NCBI RefSeq assembly: GCF_039822205.1
Contig: NZ_JBAGBW010000033.1
Location: 1-14,726, forward strand
Origin: Thermodesulfobium sp. 4217-1
GTDB lineage: Bacteria > Thermodesulfobiota > Thermodesulfobiia > Thermodesulfobiales > Thermodesulfobiaceae
DNA length: 14,726 nucleotides
Direction of reading: 5' to 3'
Shown: positions 7,383 through 14,088 of the stretch, piece by piece
How the letters are laid out: each line of letters starts with the position of its first letter
How positions within the stretch are numbered: position 1 is the first letter of the stretch
Notes under the pieces: generated by a model
Told to the model about the DNA's origin: nothing
The model's input: only the letters and a program-made list of their open reading frames with translations
Databases searched by the model: none
Made by a program: the position numbers and the translations under genes

Positions 7383-8840
7383 TCACATCCATTTTTGTTG
7401 GCCAAGAGCGCTTATCTCGGCAACATAGCGAGCAATTTTGAGAACCTCATCTTCTGGATCCCTCTCTTTAAAGGTAGAAATTAACTCATTCATATGTTCT
7501 TCTATAAATCTTGTAGAGAATTCACCAGAGATGAATTTTGGATGTCTTATTATGCTGAGCAGCAACGGCAATATTGTTTTAACCCCTTCAACCCGCAAAC
7601 CCCTTGAAAGGGCTCTATCCATTGTCCTTATCGCATCTGTCCTGTCTGCACCAGCACTTATTAGAAGCATAAACATAGAGTCGTAAAATGGGGGGATGGA
7701 TGCTCCCTCATAGGCACCTGGAGAAATTCTTATTCCTGGACCGTGGGGGGCTTGGAGTCTTGTAATCCTCCCAAAGGAGGGGGAGAAATTTTTGGGATCT
7801 TCTGCGTTTAACCTGCACTCTATTGACCACCTATTTTGGTGTATGTCTGATTGGTTAAAAGGTAGCCTTTTTCCTTCTGCTATATCCATCATTAGACTTA
7901 CAATATCAAGCCCCGTTGAGAGCTCTGTAATACCATGCTCTACCTGAAGTCTTGTGTTTACTTCGAGAAAATAGAATTTTTTTGTATTTGAGTCGTATAA
8001 GAATTCTACTGTTCCAGCAGATGTATAACCAATTTCTCTCATAAACCTTACTGCTGTAAAACATATTTCTTGTCTGAGCGTATCGTCAAGACTCGGAGAT
8101 GGAGTCTCTTCTATAATTTTTTGGTTTCTTCTTTGTATTGTGCATTCTCTTTCAAATAGGTGGCATATTGAACCGTGTTCGTCAGCTATTATTTGAACCT
8201 CTATATGCCTTCCTCTTTCTACATACTTTTCTACTAATAAATTGTCATTTCCAAATGACTTTAATGCTTCAGACTTTACTTGAGTAAATGCACTCTGGAT
8301 GTCATCAACTTTTTCCACCTTTAGCATACCTTTGCCGCCGCCGCCTGCTGAGGCTTTAATCAAGATTGGGAAAGAGATATCTTCTTCTTTCATCCAGTTG
8401 ACTATCTCTTCGAAGTTTTTAGCGTTGTCAATTCCTGGTATCACAGGGACATTTGCTCGTTTTGCCCATTTTTTTGCTTCTATCTTGTCTCCCATAGCTC
8501 TTATAACTTCTGGTTTTGGCCCAATCCATATAAGACCTGAGTCTATGACCTTTTGGGCAAATATGTGATTTTCTGAGAGAAAACCCCATCCTGGATGCAC
8601 AGCGTTGCAGCCAGTTTTCAAAGCTGCTTCAATTATCACATCCATGTTTAGATATGACTTTATTGGGGGTGCTTCTCCAATGTGAACTGCAGAATCAGAT
8701 GAGAGCACGTGTAACCCCAATCTATCAGGAGTACTGTATACCGCTGTGGTAGGGATCTTTTTGTCGCGGCATGTGTGCATCACTCTTACTGCGCTAACTC
8801 CTCGATTCGCAATAAGTACTTTTTTTATCTTTCTCTCCAT
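7383..8840 (-). CDS. Biotin carboxylase subunit (AccC/PycA type)
   Basis: A 485-aa ATP-dependent biotin carboxylase that would transfer bicarbonate carbon to the biotin of the partner subunit. The N-terminal domain starts VLIANRG (8-14). The ATP-grasp domain has K162, the glycine loop GGGGKGM (166-172) and H212. The catalytic stretch is ERECTIQRRNQKIIEE (230-245), then E279, E293, N295, R297 and E301 (EVNTRLQVEH), and R343 in the C-terminal domain. Length is normal for a stand-alone subunit. Differences from standard AccC are NRGVSA for NRGEIA, VEHGITE for VEHPVTE, and DSMFMLLI where the family has DSMIGKLI, losing a usually invariant Lys. It is the first gene of the pair with the biotin-carrying subunit, which makes a pyruvate carboxylase-like AB enzyme more likely than acetyl-CoA carboxylase. 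GGGTGA lies 6 to 8 bases before the ATG. Confidence 0.92.
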   Translation of the reverse strand: MERKIKKVLIANRGVSAVRVMHTCRDKKIPTTAVYSTPDRLGLHVLSSDSAVHIGEAPPIKSYLNMDVIIEAALKTGCNAVHPGWGFLSENHIFAQKVIDSGLIWIGPKPEVIRAMGDKIEAKKWAKRANVPVIPGIDNAKNFEEIVNWMKEEDISFPILIKASAGGGGKGMLKVEKVDDIQSAFTQVKSEALKSFGNDNLLVEKYVERGRHIEVQIIADEHGSICHLFERECTIQRRNQKIIEETPSPSLDDTLRQEICFTAVRFMREIGYTSAGTVEFLYDSNTKKFYFLEVNTRLQVEHGITELSTGLDIVSLMMDIAEGKRLPFNQSDIHQNRWSIECRLNAEDPKNFSPSFGRITRLQAPHGPGIRISPGAYEGASIPPFYDSMFMLLISAGADRTDAIRTMDRALSRGLRVEGVKTILPLLLSIIRHPKFISGEFSTRFIEEHMNELISTFKERDPEDEVLKIARYVAEISALGQQKWM

Positions 8841-8875
8841 TCTTGCTCACCCTTTTCTGCTATATATTAGATGTT

Positions 8876-8905
8876 ATTATATCTTTAAAGTTGAACTTTT
8901 GTTAA
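8876..8905 (-). promoter_or_regulatory. Promoter of the carboxylase operon
   Basis: On the - strand TTAACA (complement of 8900-8905, 5 of 6) and a perfect TATAAT (complement of 8876-8881) are 18 bases apart, predicting a transcript start near 8869 and a leader of about 28 bases. The spacer holds an inverted repeat, AAAGTT-G-AACTTT (8887-8899), that could bind a regulator. Confidence 0.6.
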
Positions 8906-8928
8906 TACTTATGGTTTTATAAAATTAC

Positions 8929-8957
8929 TTCATATAAATGAATTTTTGTTTTATAAT
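8929..8957 (+). promoter_or_regulatory. Promoter of the DUF202 gene pair
   Basis: TTCATA (8929-8934, 4 of 6) and a perfect TATAAT (8952-8957) are 17 bases apart, giving a transcript start near 8964. A second perfect TATAAT at 8970-8975 is less suitable because its transcript would begin inside the GGGGTGA ribosome-binding site (8978-8984). Confidence 0.5.
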
Positions 8958-8994
8958 TAATTAAATTTATATAATACGGGGTGAAGCAAAATTG

Positions 8995-9399
8995 ATGGAT
9001 CTTATTAGGAAAATTCTTCGTCTTGAAGAAGACAGGATGAGTTATGTAGACCCAAGGTTTGCAATGGCTGCTGTCAGGACTTTTTTGGCATGGGTCAGGA
9101 CAGCTTTTAATATGTTAGGCTTTGGTATTGCTCTTGACAAAGTTGACGTTTGGCTCCAAACTCAACCAGGTGTTTCTTCATACATAAGGGGGACGGTAGG
9201 TTCAATACATATAATTGTTATCTTACTTCTCTTGATGTCAGTTTGTACAATACTTGCTGGTGCAGTAGACTATGTCCAAAATGTAAGAAAGATAAGAGCG
9301 GGATATTTTCAATGTTCTCCAGAATACCATATTGGATATATGTCTTTCGTTGTAGCTGTGTTATTGGTATTGGTCTTGTTTGTTCTTATAAGGGCATAG
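8995..9399 (+). CDS. DUF202 family small membrane protein (YidH-like), first of a tandem pair
   Basis: A 134-aa membrane protein of unknown biochemical role. The family signature is the arginine-rich amphipathic entry to the first helix, AAVRTFLAWVRTAFNMLGFG (about residues 23-42). Further helices lie at about 68-88 and 108-130, giving three membrane segments with short loops. ATG 8995 is chosen; an in-frame TTG at 8992 is 7 bases from GGGGTGA (8978-8984) and is possible, adding one residue. It lies directly upstream of a second, shorter homologue, an arrangement also seen for yidH-yidG in enteric bacteria. Function cannot be assigned from sequence. Confidence 0.85.
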   Translation: MDLIRKILRLEEDRMSYVDPRFAMAAVRTFLAWVRTAFNMLGFGIALDKVDVWLQTQPGVSSYIRGTVGSIHIIVILLLLMSVCTILAGAVDYVQNVRKIRAGYFQCSPEYHIGYMSFVVAVLLVLVLFVLIRA

Positions 9400-9420
9400 T
9401 TTATAAGGGAACCTGATAAC

Positions 9421-9807
9421 TTGTTCTTGAAAACAAAAAATGATGTAAAAGGAGAAGACGCCAGAGAAAGTATGGCTGCTGTCAGAACACTTCTTTCCTG
9501 GATTAGGACATCACTTGGACTGATGGCTTTTAGCGTTCTCCTTGATAGATTCGATCTTTTCATCCACTATCTGGGTCCCACATTTGGAATTCCTGAAGAA
9601 AAGAGCCTATATCTTTATTGGGTGGCTGTTGTTTTTGCTGGGCTTTCTTTTTTAACGGTTATTGTCGGTCTTATAGATTATATAGTGGTGAAAAGAAGAA
9701 TTGGATTGGGAGAATACAGATCAAATGCTTTTATTTATATTTTTTATACACTTGTAGTGATCTTTGTTTTGGGCATTTTGGGATATAGTGTTTTTATCCA
9801 TCGTTAA
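9421..9807 (+). CDS. DUF202 family small membrane protein (YidG/YidH-like), second of a tandem pair
   Basis: A 128-aa homologue of the preceding gene, with the same signature MAAVRTLLSWIRTSLGLMAF (about 18-37) and three membrane segments (about 26-46, 65-88 and 103-125). The start is TTG 9421, with AAGGGA (9405-9410) 10 bases upstream and 21 bases after the previous stop. An in-frame ATG at 9472 would leave only the family core and is 18 bases from the nearest GGAG, so it is less likely. The pair is presumably cotranscribed and may act as a hetero-oligomer. Its TAA overlaps the stop codon of the convergent ABC permease gene in the four bases 9804-9807, and no terminator hairpin is visible there. 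Confidence 0.83.
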   Translation: MFLKTKNDVKGEDARESMAAVRTLLSWIRTSLGLMAFSVLLDRFDLFIHYLGPTFGIPEEKSLYLYWVAVVFAGLSFLTVIVGLIDYIVVKRRIGLGEYRSNAFIYIFYTLVVIFVLGILGYSVFIHR

Positions 9808-10550
9808 TCTATCAGCCTAATTTTTAAAAATTTAATTGATAAAACTGTAAAAATTACTGCTGTTATCAGCAATACTATTACGTTTATTATGTCTATTGGT
9901 TGGCCAAGATAGAGCTCTCTTGAAATCTTTACTGCATAATAAAGAGGAAAGACTGCTTTTAGAATATTTTTTAGAAATATTGGCAATATATTTACTGGGA
10001 AATAAGTTCCAGAAAACAATATCATTGGATTTATGTACACAAAATAAAGATAATCAAAAAACATTATATTAGGTACTACTGAAGTAAAAAACATGCCAAT
10101 TGATGCAAATACCAAACCAAAAAGTGGCAAGGTTAAGATTATTATTAAAAAACTTAAGTTTTTTATAAGTCCAAAACAATACAAGACAAAAATTACAATA
10201 ATTGCATATAGCGTTCCCCTGAAAGCCCCCCAAAGCATCTCCCCCAAAACGATGTCTTTAACTGTAGCGTTTGTAGATAGCCATGCTGTATATATGTTTT
10301 CATAATACATTCTTACGAAAGCGTTGTAAGTTGTTTCAAAAAATGAACCGTATAAAACGCTTATAATAACCATTGCGGGCGCTATAAATTCAATATAAGG
10401 TAGGCCCTCAACATTTGAGATAAATTTTCCTATACCGAAGCCAAAGGCTAAAAGGAAAAGCAATGGATCTATGCCGCTTATCAACGTGCCCCAAGCACGC
10501 TTTTTAAATGAAATAATATTTCTTTTGAATATTATTAAAGATGGTGTCAA
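9804..10550 (-). CDS. ABC-2 type transporter permease, NodJ-like
   Basis: A 248-aa inner-membrane permease with about six hydrophobic helices and the ABC-2 fold. The N-terminal half contains FIAPAMVIISVLYGSFFETTY (about 54-74) and IVLGEMLW (about 99-106), which resemble the NodJ branch of exporters (YxxFIAPGL and DIVLGEILW-type segments). It pairs with the ATP-binding gene just upstream to form a two-gene exporter. The substrate is unknown; NodIJ relatives export lipo-oligosaccharides in rhizobia, but most homologues in other bacteria are uncharacterised efflux systems. The start codon TTG (complement of 10548-10550) overlaps the upstream TGA as TTGA, with GGGGA 7 bases upstream, indicating translational coupling. 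Confidence 0.88.
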   Translation of the reverse strand: MTPSLIIFKRNIISFKKRAWGTLISGIDPLLFLLAFGFGIGKFISNVEGLPYIEFIAPAMVIISVLYGSFFETTYNAFVRMYYENIYTAWLSTNATVKDIVLGEMLWGAFRGTLYAIIVIFVLYCFGLIKNLSFLIIILTLPLFGLVFASIGMFFTSVVPNIMFFDYLYFVYINPMILFSGTYFPVNILPIFLKNILKAVFPLYYAVKISRELYLGQPIDIINVIVLLITAVIFTVLSIKFLKIRLID

Positions 10551-11422
10551 AGTTTTTCCCCAGTAAGGTATAGGAAGAGGTCATCAAGAGTAGTCTCTCT
10601 TATTGCAGACGGATCTATTTTCTTTAATCTTAGAGTCGAGATTAGACTCTCTTTGTTTGACGTGAAAATAAAGGTTTTGTCTTCATATACATAGCTTTTG
10701 TAGCCATTTATAGATATCTTTTCCTTCATCTCAAATACAAAGTTTTCAAGCACATTTTTTATGAGATCCTGCGGTTTTCCACTTAAAATCAATTTGCCAT
10801 TATTTATAAAGGCAATTTTGTCTGCCAGGAAACTTGCTTCTTCCATATAGTGCGTGGTAAATATCGTTGATACGTTTTGAGATTTTAGCTCTATTACTAT
10901 ATTCCAAAATTGTCTTCTGATAGCTGGATCAAGGCCGATAGTAGGCTCATCCAGAATTAATAGTTTGGGATTGGTCAAAAGCGCCCTTAAAAGCATAATC
11001 TTTCTTTTTGTACCACCAGAGAGATCTCTTATATCCTCGTGTTTATATTTATCAAGTCCGAATTTCTGAAGCAGATTTAAAGATCTCTCTTTAGCAATTT
11101 TTATGTTTAAGCCACATAGCTCTGAGTGTATTATAAGATTTTCAAGTACATTGATGTCTTGATCTAAATTGTTTTCTTGAGGGACCAAACCAATTTTATT
11201 TTTTATTTTTTTAAACTCATCTGTGCTTCTTCCAAAGATTTTTATCTCTCCAGAGTTAGCTTTGGAAAAACCAGATATTATTTTTGTAAGCGTGGTCTTT
11301 CCTGAACCGTTTGGTCCAATGAGAGAGAGTATCTGTCCTTCTTCCAACGAGAAGCTGACCCCTTCAAGGACTTTTAACTCTTTGTAGTATTTTGTTAATG
11401 ATTCAACTTGAATGACGCTCAT
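10547..11422 (-). CDS. ABC transporter ATP-binding protein, NodI/CcmA-like
   Basis: A 291-aa cytoplasmic ATPase that drives the adjacent permease. Motifs in order: Walker A GPNGSGKT (36-43), Q-loop Q82, signature LSGGT (134-138, where most proteins have LSGGQ), Walker B LLILDEP (154-160), D-loop GLD (163-165) and switch His H191. About 70 residues after the nucleotide-binding domain form the C-terminal extension usual in ABC-2 exporters. The ATG at 11422 is directly preceded by an in-frame TAG, so it is the earliest possible start. No Shine-Dalgarno is visible, and the best promoter puts the transcript start only about 10 bases upstream, so translation may be nearly leaderless. It is the first gene of a two-gene operon. 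Confidence 0.93.
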   Translation of the reverse strand: MSVIQVESLTKYYKELKVLEGVSFSLEEGQILSLIGPNGSGKTTLTKIISGFSKANSGEIKIFGRSTDEFKKIKNKIGLVPQENNLDQDINVLENLIIHSELCGLNIKIAKERSLNLLQKFGLDKYKHEDIRDLSGGTKRKIMLLRALLTNPKLLILDEPTIGLDPAIRRQFWNIVIELKSQNVSTIFTTHYMEEASFLADKIAFINNGKLILSGKPQDLIKNVLENFVFEMKEKISINGYKSYVYEDKTFIFTSNKESLISTLRLKKIDPSAIRETTLDDLFLYLTGEKL

Positions 11423-11438
11423 CTAATTTCGAATACTT

Positions 11439-11467
11439 TTTATAGCGTTTCTTAGCGTAAATGTCCA
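11439..11467 (-). promoter_or_regulatory. Promoter of the ABC exporter operon
   Basis: On the - strand TGGACA (complement of 11462-11467, 5 of 6) and TATAAA (complement of 11439-11444, 5 of 6) are spaced by 17 bases. The predicted transcript start near 11432 leaves about 10 bases before the ATG, which fits the absence of a ribosome-binding site. Confidence 0.5.
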
Positions 11468-11511
11468 TAAAAAGCACTCGCTTGACAAAATGGATTGTTT
11501 ATTAAAAATTT

Positions 11512-11958
11512 TTAGTCGTAAGATAGGCGAACTTTTTCGTCGGTTAAGGTTAATTTCATTATTTCGCGCCATTCTTGTGTATCGTATGTCCCCAATTTTG
11601 AGTGTGTTTTAAGGTATTTTTCTGGAATAGGGTGGGTACCTATTACTACCGGGATATTATATTTTTCTTCTATAAAAGATTTGAAGTAATTGATGTGCGG
11701 ACATGGAGGATATCCTACGATAAGTCCAGTTGCAAGGTGAATCGCATTGACGCCATTTTTTATCATTTCTTCAGGTGCATATTCAATATTTCCACCCGGA
11801 CAGCCTCCGCATGAGGTATATCCAACAATCTCAACTTCCTTGTCCTTGTAGATCGAGAAGGCACCCTCTCGATTTTGCATGGATCTAAAGCACTTGCCTC
11901 CAGCACAAGATCTGTAACGATCGCAAATAATTATTCCAACCTTTACTTTGTCGCTCAT
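11512..11958 (-). CDS. CGGC domain-containing protein
   Basis: A 148-aa soluble protein with the CGGC motif (50-53, in GYTSCGGCPGGN) that names the family. It has further cysteines C12, C18, C23 and C86 and histidines H74, H88 and H109, a set that suggests metal or cluster binding, as proposed for this family. The biochemical role is not known. It starts at ATG 11958, with AGGGAAG about 6 bases upstream. It lies 55 bases downstream of the tRNA-Leu end on the same strand, so it could be reached by transcripts from the tRNA cluster. I see no GC-rich terminator after its stop. Confidence 0.85.
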   Translation of the reverse strand: MSDKVKVGIIICDRYRSCAGGKCFRSMQNREGAFSIYKDKEVEIVGYTSCGGCPGGNIEYAPEEMIKNGVNAIHLATGLIVGYPPCPHINYFKSFIEEKYNIPVVIGTHPIPEKYLKTHSKLGTYDTQEWREIMKLTLTDEKVRLSYD

Positions 11959-11973
11959 TTTTACTTCCCTAAA

Positions 11974-12014
11974 ATTTTATTTTTTTTAAGTCTTTAGTTC
12001 TAAAAAAATAAAAT
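11974..12014 (-). repeat. AT-rich inverted repeat after the tRNA cluster, possible weak terminator
   Basis: ATTTTAT followed by a T-run (from 11974) faces a run of A ending in ATAAAAT (to 12014). The arms pair over about 14 bases with one bulged base and leave a loop of roughly 12 bases. On the - strand the U-rich arm comes immediately after the CCA end of tRNA-Leu. The stem is pure A-T, so termination here is uncertain. Confidence 0.35.
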
Positions 12015-12098
12015 GGTGCCGGGGGTGGGACTCGAACCCACACGGGGGGTGCCCGACGGATTTTAAGTCCGTTGCGTCTGCCATTTCGCCACCCCGGC
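12014..12098 (-). tRNA. tRNA-Leu (anticodon UAA)
   Basis: The - strand folds as a class II tRNA of 85 bases including an encoded CCA. The acceptor stem GCCGGGG pairs with CCCCGGC, the anticodon loop is CTTAAAA with anticodon TAA, the variable arm is long as required for leucine, and the T-arm holds GGTTCGAGTCC. Discriminator base is A. Confidence 0.95.
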
Positions 12099-12107
12099 GT
12101 TTGATTT

Positions 12108-12182
12108 TGGAGGCGACGCCCAGATTCGAACTGGGGAATGAGGGCTTTGCAGGCCCTTGCCTTACCGCTTGGCCACGTCGCC
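12108..12182 (-). tRNA. tRNA-Cys (anticodon GCA)
   Basis: A 75-base cloverleaf with acceptor GGCGACG/CGTCGCC, anticodon loop CTGCAAA (anticodon GCA), T-loop GTTCGAAT, U73 discriminator (typical of Cys) and encoded CCA. It is 9 bases upstream of tRNA-Leu on the same strand. Confidence 0.95.
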
Positions 12183-12190
12183 ATATAAAC

Positions 12191-12265
12191 TGGAGCGGGC
12201 GAAGGGGCTCGAACCCTCAACCCTCGGCTTGGGAAGCCGATGCTCTACCGTTGAGCTACGCCCGC
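12191..12265 (-). tRNA. tRNA-Gly (anticodon CCC)
   Basis: A 75-base cloverleaf with acceptor GCGGGCG/CGCCCGC, anticodon loop TTCCCAA (anticodon CCC), T-loop GTTCGAGC, U73 discriminator and encoded CCA. It is the first of the three-tRNA transcript, 8 bases upstream of tRNA-Cys. Confidence 0.95.
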
Positions 12266-12288
12266 TAAGACCCACTTAGCGTATTTGA

Positions 12289-12316
12289 ATTATATCAGAT
12301 TATTTCATATTTGCAA
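12289..12316 (-). promoter_or_regulatory. Promoter of the tRNA Gly-Cys-Leu cluster
   Basis: On the - strand a perfect TATAAT (complement of 12289-12294) is preceded 16 bases upstream by TTGCAA (12311-12316), predicting a transcript start near 12282, about 17 bases before tRNA-Gly. It sits just past the stop codon of the ClC gene. Confidence 0.55.
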
Positions 12317-12319
12317 ATG

Positions 12320-14074
12320 TTATTCTGGATTTTCTTTATTTACATTATTAAAATAAATTTCTAATACCTTTTCCCTTGTGACCATACCCAGTAGCACGTT
12401 TTTATCTACAACAGGCAAAAAAGATATGTCGTTCTTATACATTATAGATAGGGCGTCGTAAAGGCTATCTTCTGAAGATATTGTTATCGCAGGAGAATTC
12501 ATTATATCGACAATTTTTTTGTCTCTTCCTCCCTCGCAGTTGTTTAAGACATCCTGATTGCAGATAACGCCAACCAATGAGTTGTTTTGGGCTGAACAAA
12601 CAGGCATTCCTGATATCTTGTGTTTTTTTAAAGTTTCTGCGGCAGATTTTATGCTGTCTTCTTCAGTTACAATAGGGACATCTTTTATTAATATCTCTTT
12701 TATTTTTATCTTGCCAAGAATAGGCTTATAGTAGTCAAATTTGTGGGCTGGAGATTCGGATGGTGATTTTACCTGGCTCTTATACATAGTATTTTTACCA
12801 ACTATGACGTACGATATGGCAACTGCTATCATCGCGGGAATCGTTAGAGCATATCCGCCTGTCATTTCGCTAACCATAAACATTACTGCAAGAGGGCATC
12901 TTGCTACTCCTCCAAAAAGTGCCATCATGCCTATAACCATAAAAACCTCTGGTATATGTGAAATGTGAAGAGGTGACAAGCTAATTATCTTCCATAAGGC
13001 AAGCCCTACCATACTGCCAATAAATAGCCCTGGCGCAAAGACGCCTCCACTCCCGCCTGAACCAATTGTCAAAGAGGTTGCAATTATTTTTAGAAAAATT
13101 ATAGCTATTACAATCTCCAATGGAATTGAGCTGTTCATCCCTATTTGAATCCAACCGTAGCCCATGCTAAGAATTTGTGGATACAACATGCCTATTAGCC
13201 CAACCAATAAACCTCCTATTGCAGGCTTTAACATGTTGGGAATCTTTATTTTCTTAAACAATGCTGTTGTGCCATAAAAAGTTTTTGTGTATAGAATTCC
13301 GATAAGACCACACAATAAACCAAGAATTGCAAAATAAACAAGACTTTGGGGTGAAAATGTGTAATCACTGGGAAATTGGCCAAATATTGGGGTATATCCT
13401 ACATAAGAAGCAAATATTACATATCCTATCAAGGACGCAACGAAAGATGGTATAAGGGCGTCTATCTCGAATCCGTCTAAATAAAGTATTTCAGTGCTCA
13501 GGAGAGCTCCGCCAAGTGGGGCTTTGAAAATTGAGCCTATTCCTGCTCCTATCCCAACTACTACCGCAAGTCGTCTATCCTTAACGCTCAAATTTAAGCT
13601 TTGTGCTACTATTGAGCCTATTCCTGCTGCTATTTGTGCTGTGGGGCCCTCTCTTCCTGCACTTCCTCCGCTTCCAATTGTTATTGCCGATGCAATTGTT
13701 TTTATAAGGGGGATACGTTTTCGTATTATCCCCTTTTTGTTGTGAAATGCGTCGATTGCTGCGTCTGTGCCATGTCCCTCTGCTTCTGGTGCGAACTTAT
13801 AAACCAAGAAGCCGCTTAAAAGGCCGCCAATTGTAGTAGAAACTGGAATCATCCAATGCCTTAATATAGGAACTATTTTTGTAGCCCCTTCTCCAGCTGG
13901 AGAAGGGGGGTAGCATCCTACACCGAGACCCAGAAATAAATACGTACAAAATTGTATAGCGCTGTAGAAAAATATTGCGCCCAATCCGCCAGCAATCCCT
14001 ATTATGACGCTTAAGAATCCCCACTTCTTTATATATTGGATTTGTTCTTCGTCCATATCAATCAGTCTGTTCAA
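12320..14074 (-). CDS. ClC-family chloride channel/transporter with C-terminal CBS pair
   Basis: A 584-aa anion transporter. The membrane part (about 15-430) carries GSAGREGP (137-144) with the gating glutamate E142, and GSGGVFAPG (340-348, the GxFxP element). The usual first element GSGIP is replaced by GHGTD (100-104), typical of one prokaryotic subgroup. By eye, the position of the internal proton glutamate (second E of the IIEE segment in the E. coli protein) is I196 in STEILY, so proton coupling may be absent or different. Two CBS domains (about 455-580) probably sense adenine nucleotides. The start is TTG 14072-14074, with AGGAG (14081-14085) 6 bases upstream; an internal Met7 is a less likely start. 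It lies 14 bases after the stop of the upstream hypothetical gene, so the two form an operon. A perfect 24-bp palindrome lies inside the coding sequence at 13885-13908. Confidence 0.95.
   Translation of the reverse strand: MNRLIDMDEEQIQYIKKWGFLSVIIGIAGGLGAIFFYSAIQFCTYLFLGLGVGCYPPSPAGEGATKIVPILRHWMIPVSTTIGGLLSGFLVYKFAPEAEGHGTDAAIDAFHNKKGIIRKRIPLIKTIASAITIGSGGSAGREGPTAQIAAGIGSIVAQSLNLSVKDRRLAVVVGIGAGIGSIFKAPLGGALLSTEILYLDGFEIDALIPSFVASLIGYVIFASYVGYTPIFGQFPSDYTFSPQSLVYFAILGLLCGLIGILYTKTFYGTTALFKKIKIPNMLKPAIGGLLVGLIGMLYPQILSMGYGWIQIGMNSSIPLEIVIAIIFLKIIATSLTIGSGGSGGVFAPGLFIGSMVGLALWKIISLSPLHISHIPEVFMVIGMMALFGGVARCPLAVMFMVSEMTGGYALTIPAMIAVAISYVIVGKNTMYKSQVKSPSESPAHKFDYYKPILGKIKIKEILIKDVPIVTEEDSIKSAAETLKKHKISGMPVCSAQNNSLVGVICNQDVLNNCEGGRDKKIVDIMNSPAITISSEDSLYDALSIMYKNDISFLPVVDKNVLLGMVTREKVLEIYFNNVNKENPE
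13885..13908. repeat. Perfect 24-bp palindrome inside the ClC gene
   Basis: CCCCTTCTCCAG (13885-13896) is followed at once by its exact complement CTGGAGAAGGGG (13897-13908), with no loop bases. On the coding strand it encodes the PPSPAGEG segment (about residues 56-63), between the first two membrane stretches. It is markedly GC-richer than its surroundings. Confidence 0.8.
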
Positions 14075-14088
14075 AAGTGTCTCCTAAA

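Noticed and set aside
8970-8975. Second perfect TATAAT upstream of the DUF202 pair
   Set aside because: A transcript from it would start within the ribosome-binding site; the TATAAT at 8952-8957 with TTCATA fits better.
9150-9416. An 88-codon + strand frame overlapping the first DUF202 gene
   Set aside because: It is an out-of-frame shadow; the DUF202 frame carries the family signature and the ribosome-binding site.
11969-12220. An 83-codon open frame on the - strand across the tRNA genes
   Set aside because: It lies over tRNA-Leu, tRNA-Cys and part of tRNA-Gly; the product is an Arg/Pro-rich by-product of tRNA sequence with no ribosome-binding site.
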